A stretch of DNA of 64,000 nucleotides from Hermodice carunculata. Taxonomy: Eukaryota; Annelida; Polychaeta; Eunicida; Amphinomidae. A program made the translations under genes and the position numbers. The notes below the pieces were generated by a model. That model was not told where the DNA came from and searched no databases. It saw nothing but the letters and a program-made list of their open reading frames with translations. Shown in pieces: positions 48,801 to 60,797 of this stretch; position 1 is the first letter of the stretch, and each line of letters begins with the position of its first letter. The stretch lies in contig OZ026613.1 of assembly GCA_964020975.1 (NCBI GenBank), forward strand, positions 119,657,685 through 119,721,684, in the 5' to 3' direction.

Positions 48801-49324
48801 CTAAAAGGCTTGAGTTTCTTAGTTGAACTTGATGCTCATAATTTTGCGAACATACTCCGTAGCAGATAGTAATCACCGGTAATGAATGTAACCAGAACAA
48901 ATTATAGCATTGTCAACACATCGCTATCAACGTAATCAACGTAACAAAAACCAGAACATTAAAGCACTGTCAACAAGCCATGTCCAATATCTCAGTATAA
49001 ATGAAACATCAACTTGGGAATGGGAAAATACCTACCTGTTGACGTTATACTTTCACCCAGGACACTGAGATTATGATTTTGATATAGATAAGCGATAAGC
49101 TGAGAAGGTCCACGTGGATCTGCCTTGCGTTCAGTGGGCAAATCATTTGCAAACGCGCTGTAACTTTTCTTTGTTAGAAGGCAAATGCTCGCGTGCGTTC
49201 TGGTATACGGATCACACCCGAAGTGAACGTGGCTTGTGATCATGTGGTCGCTCAGGTTGATTGACACATAGGACTATCTGCCCATACATGCGCGCCATGA
49301 CCAATCAGCTTTGCGTTCTCAGTC
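48801..49324. other. No recognised feature
   Basis: The minus frame 48992-49267 (91 codons) lacks known motifs. Confidence 0.4.
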
Positions 49325-49413
49325 GGTTAATAGGCAAGATGGGACATCAGCACATTTTAAGAGACAGCTACGGGCGCCGCTCTACGCTGAATGTCCCATC
49401 TTGCCTTTTAACC
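49325..49413. repeat. Foldback with 27-bp arms
   Basis: Left arm (49325-49351) GGTTAATAGGCAAGATGGGA plus CATCAGC pairs with the right arm (49386-49413), with one mismatch and one extra base. The 34-nt loop is GC-rich (contains CGGGCGCCGCTC). Confidence 0.85.
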
Positions 49414-50179
49414 TATAATTAAGGCTCACGTGAAGAAAACAAGAGAGGGCGCTGTGCATTCCAAGAAAATGCAACAGGAGATATGCATATTAAGTTCCCG
49501 CCCCAACTGCATACCTGATTGCCTAGTCTCGTTTGGTGAAACATGGCGAGATACGGGTCGGTGCCTGTGTGGACCAGCGGGATATTACTAATATTTTGGA
49601 AATACAGAATACTTATTAAAGGCATATGGAAGTTTTTTTACATACGGTACGGGAAGTACTGGAAGAATATCAGTTGGGCATTTGTGAACTCAAATTTCTC
49701 ACGAAATTGTTAATTTTGTGAGAAATGAGCATATGGCCTGTCTGTGATAATGATGCAACACGCACGTCCCACGTGATTGCCAGACGTCAAACCCGTGCTT
49801 TGTGGCGGGAAATTTATATGCATACTTCGTATTCATGCCGTATTTGGCACTGGATAGACCGACCGTCCTCCATAAATAAGATTTTGCTTCAGAAAAGAGG
49901 CCAGGGTAGATATTACCAGCGCCCGTGTGCCCGAACACTGCACGCCTGGCAGCGGCACGTTTGTCTGGATGTGAGGTGCATGAGGCTCTAGAAGAGGGTG
50001 GGAAAGGGGTTCCCCGTACTGGCATACTGGGGATTTTTATTTACCGTACTGGCGTACTGGAAACCCTCTAATTTTACGTACGTCGTACTGTCCAAAATTT
50101 TGAAAGATTTTTATTTTCCGTACTACTTACTCTAGAAAAAAAATTACCTGTACCAGCGTACTGACCCCCCCCCCCCTTA
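49414..50179. other. No recognised gene; GC-richer patch and GTACTGG repeats
   Basis: A patch at 49740-49990 has higher GC content and open frames on both strands (plus 88 codons, minus 108 codons), neither recognised. It contains an E-box CACGTG near 49770. From 50015 to 50165 the phrase (C)CGTACTGGCGTACTGG recurs irregularly and ends in a run of C (50162-50176). Confidence 0.3.
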
Positions 50180-51890
50180 CCCCCTTCCTTGAAGTGAATG
50201 TGTCTTCAAAAATGTCAAGCCAGGGCTATTCCGGATGCCAAGTTTAGATCATCTGCTAAAGCATAACTGTTTATTTTGATATTACCAATTGGCAATTCGG
50301 CATTAGAATGTTCCAATTGTACAAGTTAATCATTAATAAATTGAAACACCTGGGATACAAACCGCTGCCTTGACGGGTACCCCTTAACATGCGGGACGTA
50401 CTATTAAAACTTGGTCTCCATTTTGAAACTTCATAGGCTATAGATATTCTTGTACCGTTTGTATAATGGGAGCCAGGCTGTAAGTTCTGAACTATCTCAC
50501 CATTTTCTGAACAAACCTTGTGTCAATTTTTGTCAAATGCGTTCTCAGCATTCATATACGGAGAATGATTAGCTTTGTAATAGGCAGAGATGTCATTTCA
50601 CAGAATAGTGCAAAATCAGTTCCTCAATCAGCCTTGACGCTAAACTGATTCTCAGATATATTACCAGAGATACTGATACAAAGTTCCACATGTTTAGAAT
50701 AAACTGATTATTCTGTAATTGGTCGGTAATTGACTGGGTCGTTAAGAGTAAGACCTGCTTTCTTTAGTGTGGGAGAAGTCACCCCAATCTGGAGCTTACT
50801 TGGCACAACCGCATATGTAAATATGATAGTGCATGATGAGGCTAGGCGTTCCCGTAAACAAGATGACCCACACTTACTCCGTCTAACCCTGGATCGCTTT
50901 TTTAAATAGTAATACATTAGGCAGTCTGTTTAAGTCACTACATGTGATGACTTTATTGGGATGAGAGTCAATACAGTCTTCAAATGTTACTTTCTCCCAC
51001 TCATCAACTTCGGGTTTAGAACTAACATAGGTACCACTCGTTATGTTTTCAAAATGATATTCAAAATCTGAGGTTCTTATATATTTGTCTGCAATAACAT
51101 CAACATCCAGACAATGCTTATCAAACTCCACTATATGTATAGAACACAGCTTACTATTTCAAAATGTTTTTATGTCATTACACTTTGGAAGGCTCAGTGT
51201 TTTATTTTCAAAGGTAAAGAGGGAGTGAGCGCATGGGTCCTGCACTCACTTGCTGATGAAACATAAAACGAACAACACACATATTAATCGATACAAGAAA
51301 ATCATATAAGACTTGACCGGGGGGAAGTTTAACCTTTTTCTCTATACCGTTTTTCTTCTTCAGTTTTTGCCTTACTAGGCTGAGATACACACCAGTCGCC
51401 ACAAATATGTGATAGGTGCTTTAGAACCATGTTCATCAATGACTACCTGGAGGATATCTAGGGTTCTTACAAACTCTGTAATCTGCTCTGGCTTAGCATG
51501 ATCATAATATGGTATGTAAATATGTCCAATGATTTCTACAAAAGCACCTGAACCATCCGTGATGGCCACGCAATGATGCGCTTACTGGCCACTCTGAGCT
51601 GGTAGGAGCCAGAAAAGGCGAGTGCTTCATTAAAGTAGTCAATCCTCCATATGGTAGGCCCGTAGAATAAATCTTCGTTGGCAACATGGCCGATTTGGAG
51701 TATGGTATATATTGATCTCTGAAAATTGAACTGTCAAGTTACTGACGAGGAATGCCTCGCTCGTCTGGATTTAACTACGTTTCCGTTAACCAAAATATGT
51801 CACAGATTTTAAGACGATCTAAAATATATGAAGAAGACTGTGCAAAACCTCTACAAGTACAACTTGCAGGAGCTGGGCTGGAGTCAGTAA
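50180..51890 (-). mobile_element. LINE, endonuclease plus partial RT, of a distinct lineage
   Basis: From right to left: SSYILDRLKICDIFWLTET (about 51835-51780); SAMLPTKIYSTGLPYGGLTT (about 51690-51630); VAITDGSGAFVEIIGHIYIP (about 51565-51510) and KAPITYLWRLVCISA-type endonuclease sequence to 51375; a well preserved linker at 51131-50883 (DVIADKYIRTSDFEYHFENI); RT entry VPSKLQIGVTSPTLKKAGLT then LNDPVNYRPIT (about 50830-50710); and degenerate GTRQGSGLYPRCFNLLMINL (motif B) near 50390. YADD and the C-terminal region are absent, so the copy is 3'-deleted. Stops and frame changes throughout. Confidence 0.75.
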
Positions 51891-51891
51891 G

Positions 51892-51951
51892 GTTTTTTCT
51901 TTTTTTTTCTTTTTCCTTTTTTTTCTTTTTCCTTTTTTTTTCTTCCTTTTT
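51892..51951. repeat. Polypyrimidine tract (CTTTTT)n
   Basis: T-rich with regularly spaced C, at the 5' edge of the minus-strand LINE. Confidence 0.9.
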
Positions 51952-52632
51952 TATGCAAGATTTGCTTGTATTTCTTGTAAGCACTTGAAATACCCGTCCA
52001 GAACCGGGTGTGGTTTGGAACGTATAGTATTGCCCCTATCTTTGCGCATAACACAAAGTTCGCCCTGGGCATCTTGGGTCTTGTACCTCCGTAGACGGGT
52101 TTTGATGGTTGGTGCAGTCCTGAGAAGCCGTGAAGGGGCCATTCTGCAGCGTGTAAAATTTGTTGCTGATCCGTGCTGCACGCAATCGATGCACGCTCCA
52201 TCGAACTATTTTGTGTGATGGGAACTTCATTTACCAGTAGAATATTAGTTTTTACCTCAAATTACGGCTACTCCGTATTACACACAGGCCCTACATGGGA
52301 TAAATATAAAACAACACTCCTGAAAGTGCCTGGCCGATTCTGCAGGCAACTTGCACAGCTGCCGTCTCATGTATCCTTCCGCTTCACCGGTATGCTCGTG
52401 CAATGCAGAATTTTTGGCCGTGCACTCCCGCTACTTCAGTTTTATCATAGCGCCTAACTCGGCGCTGTGATGTATGACTGGGACAGACCAGGTTGCGCCC
52501 AGTACTATTCCCCTGGGTATGGTTAGGCCAGTTGGGGGAAACACGCTGCCGGTGTCCGGTGTGCCGTTGGTTGTGTGCAACCTGCTGCCGCCCGCAATCG
52601 CATACAACTCGCTGCGGGGGCCTGGTGTGGCG
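51952..52632. other. GC-richer unrecognised stretch
   Basis: Open frames occur on both strands (52173-52457 plus; 51951-52201 and 52384-52695 minus) and none is recognisable. It may hold a host exon, an unrecognised LINE 5' region or nothing. Confidence 0.25.
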
Positions 52633-52850
52633 GTGGTCCGCATAATCCCCCCCCCCCCGCATACCCTTACAAGCCCCTGAACACTCAAGGGTCAATTAGG
52701 CCTACTTTTATTACTTCATGTGGCGACTAGATGGCACTGCAAATTTGTAACAAGATCGGTGGTTCGCATAACACGGTCTCCCCACCCACCCCCATACCCC
52801 AACTACTTTTATTGCTCCATGTGGTCACTAGATGGCATTGCAAAAATTCC
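52633..52850 (+). repeat. Diverged tandem duplication, two units of about 120 bp
   Basis: GGTGGTCCGCATAA...CTACTTTTATTACTTCATG...GACTAGATGGCACTGCAAA is followed by GGTGGTTCGCATAA...CTACTTTTATTGCTCCATG...CACTAGATGGCATTGCAAA. A C run (about 52647-52659) lies in the first unit. Confidence 0.8.
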
Positions 52851-53394
52851 TTTCAATATTACATCAACGACAGCCGTTACTTTATGTGGCCACAATATCA
52901 TGGTATTGGAAATTTGTGTCATGCATCCAAACACAGCTGTGCCACATTCTACAAAGTATAGAATATCAGTAGTGATGAGGGGCACCTACATGAGGTCTCC
53001 CATTTTTTGTAAAACTCTAATTTTTGAAGTAAGAAATACAACAAATAGATTATTTTGTGTATGTTTCAAAGCTCAACATATTATTAATTATGATCAAGTA
53101 TTTTAAAAATAACTTGGGTAATGAATAGAAGCTAGAGATACATGTGGTTGCTTTATGTTTCTTATGATTTTTTTACAAAAGAAATAAAAATGGATAAATA
53201 TTTTGAGAAACAGGGCAGACCAAGTGAAGTGGAGATACCAAGGACCGCGGTCTGCTAAGGAGGCAAGAGCAAGCGTAAACACACTGTATCATACTGGACG
53301 GGATGCTTGGGATGCTTGTCAGTATCTTGATTTTACCCATGATCTCCCCGGGAGCTCCGCTAGTAGTAAATAATTTAAATTCGTCCAACTTGTC
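52851..53394. other. No recognised feature
   Basis: The open frame 52720-53106 (plus) partly overlaps the duplication; no motif was recognised. Confidence 0.35.
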
Positions 53395-53713
53395 AGTCTT
53401 ATGTCAATTCAAGGAAACTCATTACAATTTGAGAAATACTAATTCACAGGTAGAACATCGTTTTAGAACAATGCCATGATGACTTTACTCCATCAAACAC
53501 CTAAGTGCCAAAATATGGAAGAGTGTACCTCACAATGGATGCTTTGCATGCTTTAAAAAAGCGATTCAAATTGGGTGTGGCTTTACATGTAAGTACTCTT
53601 TATGTCGGACCTTGTTTTTGTCTGTCTCGTTTTTATCTAAACTATTAGCCTATATGGGACACTTTCTCGCTGAGATGCTACTGTTGTATACTTATCAAAA
53701 CGGAGAATAAAGA
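53395..53713 (+). mobile_element. LINE ORF2 C-terminal end and 3' tail
   Basis: Translation reads HYNLRNTNSQVEHRFRTM then SIKHLSAKIWKSVPHNGCFA with CFKKAIQIG, the end of a CR1-like ORF2 (typically HYNTRxxx...GAKLWNxIP). A short 3' region ends with AGAATAAAGAA and passes into (ATGT)n. Confidence 0.65.
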
Positions 53714-53776
53714 AATGTATGTATGTATGTATGTATGTATGTATGTATGTATGTATGTATGTATGTATGTATGTAT
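53714..53776. repeat. (ATGT)n microsatellite
   Basis: About 15 ATGT units forming the tail of the LINE fragment. Confidence 0.95.
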
Positions 53777-54699
53777 CTGTTTGCAGGGATGCGTCTCCGG
53801 TAAATCATGCTCATGCGATGCAAGTACGTCATACGATGGCGATTCACGTAGATCATAAATCCCCTAAGCAATCTGGTGATTGGATATTAAGAATCGTCTT
53901 CGCAGAGAATATTCTATCAATCGATTTTCCTTTGTATCACTTAGCCATACTGCATAGCATGGGAAATTGAAAGTAAAACAACACTTTTGCGGTTTGAAAG
54001 TTCTATGCTGGTAGACATCCGTGTGTCAGTTGATGATAGATAACTTCAAAGAAGCCATCGGGACAAGTCGATATTTGCAAAGATTAAAATTAATTTCAAA
54101 GAATAATCTCTGGGTGCCGTGCATCTTGGCATGGACGTGCCTGGAGAGGGCCCAGGTCAGCCGTTGAAGGCGAAGTACGCGGAGAGGATCATTGCAGCCA
54201 CCGTAGGTGGGCATCTGGATAATATTTCCTCAGCTGACGTGATCAGTGCTCGACCAGTATTACACATATACTACCACATGTGCTACATCGGCGTCCCAGA
54301 AGAATTGTAACAGGTTACGGCGCGGGGCAAGATGAAATAGTCCTGTCAACGGAACTGATGAAACAGAGAATACGGCTTTGCTCCGAGGAGCGCTTTACAT
54401 GTAACGGGTGAATATGGACTTGATATTCCAGGTCCAGTGAAAAGGTGATATCGGTTGAGCAAGTTCCTTTGTCATACTTGATAAAACAAGCAGACGACAT
54501 TCATGACACTCGGCATTTCTGTTATTTTTACCAATTACTTAAAAACCCACCGGTCCTTTGGGACCTGTATCCACTATCGGGGCAACCTTCTCCACTAAGC
54601 TTCATATTCTGGCCCAGCGCCGCCCACAACTGGTAACTTCAAGGCACTGTATTTACATTTTCAGGCAATGCTCACTCTGGAAAAGTTGCATTATGTATT
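53777..54699. other. Unrecognised; two protein-like plus frames
   Basis: Frames 54119-54310 (contains PGEGPGQPLKAKYAERIIAA) and 54445-54636 (contains VEQVPLSYLIKQADDIHDTR) read like protein, and the intervening DNA has the frame GAGQDEIVLSTELMKQRIRL. I cannot assign them. They may be pieces of an unrecognised transposon or gene. Confidence 0.25.
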
Positions 54700-54855
54700 G
54701 CACATTACATTCATTCGACAAATTAACCTTGCCTTAACACTAATCACAAATTTATTTTAGGTACAACCTCTTCAAACTATCCAATCGAGATTATCCCACG
54801 GGCTTGGCTGCCATTTTGAGCATTGTGGATTCCGCTCCCAGTGGTTTGTAAATGA
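54700..54855 (+). repeat. Dispersed repeat F, copy 2
   Basis: Contains CGACAAATTAACCTTGCCTT and CCCAGTGGTTTGTAAA, matching 28436-28560 with an extra internal segment. Confidence 0.8.
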
Positions 54856-56159
54856 GGATAGTAATGCGATGAGGGGGGGGGGGGGTGGTTATAATATATG
54901 AAACCAAAAGTATATATTTGGGAAAAATTTCAGAGCATCAATAACGATACAATATATATGCTGTGGCTGCATTCACTTTGACATCCAAATCAAACTGATG
55001 TATTTTTGTGCGTCCGTCCCGCAATGCATTACGCCATGTTCAAAGTGGCGCTCACCAACTTGCATGATTTGGCCATCGTTTCGCATTGGGATTTGTAAGT
55101 AACGATGATTACTGCTTCAGACACAGCCGAGCAGGCAGATTAAAGTTATATAGTCATGTTTTTAAAGTACTTTAACGACTGTTTGCCCTGGTAACTCGGA
55201 GAACGGACACCTGGAACCTAGCGAAATATTACGATAACGAGCACTGAACAAACGTATCTATGTAGCTATGCTGTTTTCCTGGACCAGATTAATACACCAG
55301 ATAAGGTGAAGTAAAATGCTGTGCTTAAGTTGATTTTATTGCAAAATAAAGGCACACAACGGCCACTTTCTCGATAAAATCTTTCATCCAAGGTCGATCG
55401 ATTTTTATTCGGGAATGCGGCTTGAAACTTTTTTTATGTTTCATAAAATTTATCTAGGGTCGGGCTTTTTTGGTTGGGTCCGTCGGGTTACGGAAGCCAC
55501 ACATATATTTTTGTTCGACCTTAGGTAGCTTGGACCTTTGTTGAAACATGTTTAAAATTGGCATTCTTTTCCCCTGTTACACATTACCTCCTTTGACGTC
55601 AGTTTAATTTGTTTCCTGGGTACAACCCGGGGCGCTTGTTAATTAGAAAAAGCTGCATGCGGATATAGGGGCGTAGGCTGCCTCACACACCAGTGCACAG
55701 TTCATCTTTGATTCTAAAAAAAAAAAAAAAAGAAGAAGAAGAAGAAAAGACCCCATAATATTTTAGCTGGTAATCACTTGAACTTGCGGTCCTTAACAAG
55801 GAAATTAATTTCTAAATATGGGGAACTTTGTGGCAATAGTTTGGAAATGTGTCACGTATGCACATCAGACCATAAAATACACTATCTTGCACGTAGGATA
55901 GATAAAACAATCTAATTTTAAAAAGACCAATAAATTGTCGTCATTTTTTCATACAGTTTGTAAATCAATGTATACAGCATGTTCTTCACTTATTGATTTT
56001 GCAGAATTAACATTCATTTTTTGGGGGGTAGAAATACGTAAAATTGGATATGGTATTATCGATCGTCTTCAACGGTAACTAATGTGCAGACCGAGACTCT
56101 CGTAGAACAGCCGAGATGGTCTAATGGTCCCCGTCGCCACAGCCGGGGGAGCTTTGTAT
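54856..56159. other. No recognised gene; poly(G) and A/AAG tracts
   Basis: A G run lies at about 54872-54886 and A(15) plus AAG repeats at about 55717-55747. No coding sequence was recognised. A tRNA-like phrase near 56107 was considered and rejected. Confidence 0.35.
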
Positions 56160-57010
56160 CGTTATTTTCACAGGAGCATTAACATACGCTGATGATGTAG
56201 CTCTCTTAGCTCCGACCTCTATTTCTATGAACAAGATGCTTGCAATCTGCTCCCAATTTAGCAAAGAATATAACGTTATCTTTAATCCTTCAAAATTTAA
56301 GCATATGGTTTCAAGTAAAACTGATACATATCCTGATGTTTCATCAGATGATTCTCCTATTAAAAGTACAGTAAATCAATTTGAGCACGTTGGCAATATT
56401 ATTGCTAAGAATACCTCGATTGACAATATCGACAATTGTATCCGACATTTTCAAATACTGGTAAACATTTTGATGGCTCAGTTTGCTAAAGTCTTTCCAG
56501 ACACTAGGAATCAATTGTTCAAAACATACTGTATGCCTCTATATGGTTGCCAAATTTGGGATTTATCAAAAAAAAAGAAATATAACCGTTTTGCACTGCA
56601 TTTCTGCCATTGATGTGTGAAGACGTCCCCATCGATATATAATTAAACAAGAGATTCATGAAGTTTTTCCGTGGGGTTGTAAATAGCAAGAATATTGTTT
56701 ATATATATGGGCAACTCGCTCTAGATGGAAGTAGATCGGCTTCATGCAATTCCATGAATTCGAATTTTTTTTCAAAATATAAAATAAAAAAATACAGTCT
56801 GAGGAAGTTTAAGTCTAGGTTTTTGTTTGAAGTGCACCCGCAAGAGTGTGACTTCAGCATCTGATAGTACTGTAGAAAAGTATGTATTGCACCATTTGTC
56901 AGGGAACTTTGCCTTGCTCGTGGCGGTACATTAAGCACCATTATTTCACGGCAAGAGCTCTCTGTCGCCATCCATTTGGTATGCACTATGCTGTAGACAT
57001 CACACAGGAC
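56160..57010 (+). mobile_element. LINE RT palm to C-terminus fragment
   Basis: Begins TGALTYADDVALLAPTSISM at about 56172 (motif C intact) and continues open for about 150 codons: ICSQFSKEYNVIFNPSKFKH, NQFEHVGNIIAKNT, RNQLFKTYCMPLYGCQIWDL. The C-terminal end at about 56875-57000 reads VRELCLARGGTLSTIISRQE and IHLVCTM. It belongs to the same lineage as the 36.3-39.8 kb element. 5'-truncated just before YADD. Some stops follow after 56610. Confidence 0.85.
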
Positions 57011-57147
57011 TTGAAAATAGGCAAGCTGTTGTTTTAAGCGTGCTATATGGAGGCCGCTAATACATTTTTTAATCAATGTATAGTATTATTATTCATTTGT
57101 ATATGGATGAGCCTCACTGTTTTCTTTTTTGTACGTATACCTGATGA

Positions 57148-57944
<797 letters not shown>

Positions 57945-58945
57945 AAGCTAGAAATGGAGGTTTGCTTTACAGCCAATCTGTCTAGGTGCCTTCAAAGTGA
58001 AAACAGTCTGAAATCCTACGTTTTGCCATTGTTCAGCATAATCTAAATTTTGTGTATTAGCCCAATTTGCATAAATTCAAATGCTACAACTTTAGTTCTT
58101 GGTTCATTGGATATGGCCATGTCACAAACTTATGAACTGAAGTGTAAAAGACACCACTATCTATAATAGTTTTTACGCTATTCAAGATTGTTGTTTGTAT
58201 ATTTGCCTAAATTGAAAGCCTACACTTCGGTTTATGGCTCATTGAATATGTATGCGGATATGTCACATACCAACAAATTGAAGTTGAAATGGTACATCTA
58301 TGTATAATAGTTTTGAAGTTATTCAGGTTATTCAAGATATAAATTTATTTGCATCAATGAAAATAGTACAACGTTGGTTCACGGTTCAATGGATGCAGCT
58401 ATGTCACAACCAATAAATTGAAGTTGAAATGGTACCTCTATCTTAAATAGTTTTGAAGCTATTCAAGATTCAAATTTTGCATATTCACCCCATTTGCATA
58501 AATTAAGATCCTACTACTTTGGTTCATGGTTCGTTGGACGCGGTTTTGCCAAAAACTTATAAATTGAAGTTAGTATGGCATCTCTATGTATAGTAATTGG
58601 GGATATTCAACTTTTAAAATTTAAAGGTCCCTTATTAGCTTTGTTTAAAATTCAACAACTTTCATTTACTGTCCTTTATATTGGCAGGTGTCACAAAGTG
58701 ATAAGTTCACTTTAAAATTTGTGTTTATCTGCAATAGTTTGGAAGATATGGAGCTTTTAAAATTTTAATTGCTCCATTCTTGCGTAATTATAAACATCAT
58801 GACTATTTCAAACCATATGCACAATGTCACTGGTAGGTGGTCAGTCACCATAGCAAATTTGGTGGTTTTCTGAGAAAAGGGACCGAAAAAAATCCAGACA
58901 CATTTGGTAGTAAAGACGAAAGAATGAAAGAAGGAAATAACTCTC
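57945..58945 (-). mobile_element. Pearl/Helentron-like element, copy 2
   Basis: The left end (GGTTTGCTTTACAGCCAATC then CTTCAAAG) aligns with the left end of copy 1 (GATTTGCTGCATAGCAAATC then CTTCAAAG). Units with cores like 'gaagttgaaatggtacatctat' recur at about 58136, 58275, 58418, 58561 and 58703 (139-143 bp apart). The closing GAAAGAATGAAAGAAGGAAA matches copy 1 near 1678-1697. The last 50 bp of the element is replaced by repeat B at 58946. Confidence 0.65.
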
Positions 58946-59185
58946 GGGTAAAAGGCTCCGAAACATGTTGAGTAGTTACCCGCTGAAGACCCTTTAATTT
59001 ATTTGGGCTGATACAGCCTATGTCAAAATTTTACAGAGGAACGTGTGCAATATAGACAATAGTAATTCCATATTTATACAGGTTAGACAGGGACAGGTTA
59101 GCTTATGGAGAGTAAAGAGTTCAAACTGCGGAATAGGATATTGACTACTAGGAAGTGGTTCTGGGCAAAAAGACACAAATACAAT
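58946..59185 (-). repeat. Dispersed repeat A/B/C family, copy B
   Basis: The reverse complement starts TTGTATTTGTGTCTTTTTGC and ends ATGTTTCGGAGCCTTTTACC. Near full length and inverted relative to copies A and C. Confidence 0.85.
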
Positions 59186-59637
59186 CTTGCAAAAACATAA
59201 TGCCGGGGATCGCACCCAGACATTATTTCCCAATGACGGTGTCCAGGAGCAGAGATGGAAATGGTTTTCATATCCTGGCAACCTGGTTGTGTCGTGCCCT
59301 TGATCCCTATCATTCGGTTATTAGAAGGTGTAAAGGAGCATGCGCCTGCTCCAGCACTGACTTTCTCTTTAAGTCCACTTTTCTATGGATTGGGACGCCA
59401 AAAACGGGAACAATAATGGATATGTTCTACACAAGACTGTGCATAAACAAGAATTTGTACGTCTTTCCTTGAGGCTCTCGTGAAAATTTAGTCATTTTCC
59501 AACAGGGCAAACAACACTCGGAATTCTATGATGGTTACGTAATACCAGAACTTGACGTCCCATTGTGTGTGACCTTAACATGGTGGACGGTAAAGTATCG
59601 ACACTCTCTCGTATAGCGAGTGTACCCAAGGAAGACT
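59186..59637. other. No recognised gene
   Basis: The 105-codon frame 59155-59472 begins inside repeat B. No motif was recognised. Confidence 0.35.
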
Positions 59638-59644
59638 TTCAGAC

Positions 59645-60356
59645 CAGGGACGTGCTATAGATGGACTGCCAACGGGAGCGCTAATCCCTTTAGTGGTCAA
59701 CTGGGCGCGACGACTACAAAGCATGTTGAGTGGCGCCGCTTAAGTTAATCCCCCCTGCTCAGTCCGATTGTTGTTCCATCTATGTTTCCGCGTTCGGTTG
59801 TATCGGGTTACTTACATCGTGTGCTATTGTACCAAGTTCAAAAACGGAGAGTTTTATGCGTGCGCAACCAGTCTTATCGTTTGAATCAGAACCGTGCGAG
59901 TCCATCGATGTGTTTTTCGTTGAAATCGGTCGATAAAAGGGCTAGTTTTTGCATTTTTCTGGCCAAAATGATGCAAAGTTAGACAACTTGCGTGCGTAAT
60001 AACTCCTTACGCCGTAATCAGCAATAAAAAAATGTAGTTTTAGATGGATAGAGTATGCCGGTAGAATTATGATGGTGGTTTCATTTTTGTAGCTAGGTCC
60101 GGCGTAACGCAAAATTTTGACTTTAAAATGTGAAACAGGGTGAAAAATTTTGCACATTTCAGTCGGTGACGCGATTATTCTCGCCTTTCATCGCGTGACC
60201 TGGTCCACGAGACTGCCAGCGGCCAGCGCAGACCGTGGAGTTGTGTTTGTTCAGCGCTGAAGGTGCTCGCTCAAACACCCGATCACTTAAGCAGCGGCAA
60301 CATAGATGGTACAAAGGGGGCCCCGCCGTTGGTAGTCCATCTATAGCACGTCCCTG
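59645..60356. mobile_element. 712-bp non-autonomous DNA transposon with 31-bp TIRs and 7-bp TSD
   Basis: The left terminus (59645-59675) begins CAGGGACGTGCTATAGATGG; the right terminus (60326-60356) is its reverse complement with one mismatch in 31. TTCAGAC lies directly outside both ends (59638-59644 and 60357-60363). No transposase is encoded (only short frames). CAGGG termini suggest hAT, but the duplication is 7 bp instead of the usual 8, so the superfamily is left open. Well preserved ends suggest relative youth. Confidence 0.85.
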
Positions 60357-60439
60357 TTCAGACGAAGTTTTTGGAAGCTTAGAACTGCTCTTATATTACA
60401 GAGAGCAGGACATCTGTGACTTTTTGCAGAACCAAGCTA

Positions 60440-60573
60440 TTGTATTTGTGTCTTTTTGTCCATAACCACTTCCTAGTAGTCTAGTAGTCATTGCAAAGGC
60501 TGTATTAGCCCAAATGAATTAAAGGATCTTCAGCGGGTTCGTACTCAGCACATGTTTCGGAGCCTATTACCTG
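60440..60573 (+). repeat. Dispersed repeat A/B/C family, copy C (internally deleted)
   Basis: Starts TTGTATTTGTGTCTTTTTGT, keeps the CCACTTCCTAGTAGTC segment, loses about 100 bp, then resumes AGCCCAAATGAATTAAAG to the shared end. Confidence 0.8.
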
Positions 60574-60797
60574 TACATGTCTCTCTGAGTAGCAGCTCCT
60601 TGTCTAAGCTGAATATTCAGCAAAGACAACCCACATAATAATGAATAAATATGAACGTGGCAAATGATGAATTAGCTAAATATGTGAAGTTTTGCTTATA
60701 AATGAGGAGCTTCATTATGAAAGAAGAATGCCTGTCAAACAAACCATAATTACTAAATTTGTATAGTACAGGTTCAGATAAGAACAATTTGACTTAC
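60574..60797. other. Short stretch beyond the possible exon
   Basis: On the minus strand, GTAAGT (60797-60792) and a possible acceptor TTTGTTTGACAG (ending at 60732) enclose a 66-bp in-frame segment, so splicing or read-through would both keep the frame and end at the same stop (GILLS then TAA). Confidence 0.25.

Noticed and set aside
54345-54375. CTGATGA motif as a hammerhead ribozyme core
   Set aside because: No GAAA partner with supporting stems was found. The same holds for the other CTGATGA sites in the window.
56105-56160. tRNA-Leu/Ser-like A-box phrase (GCCGAGATGGTCTAATGGT)
   Set aside because: No matching B box or cloverleaf could be drawn downstream. At most it is a decayed tRNA-derived SINE head.
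59196-59222. Minus-strand B-box-like sequence (GGGTGCGATCCCCGGC) next to repeat B, suggesting a tRNA-derived SINE head
   Set aside because: Copies A and C lack this segment and no A box was found, so it does not define the family.
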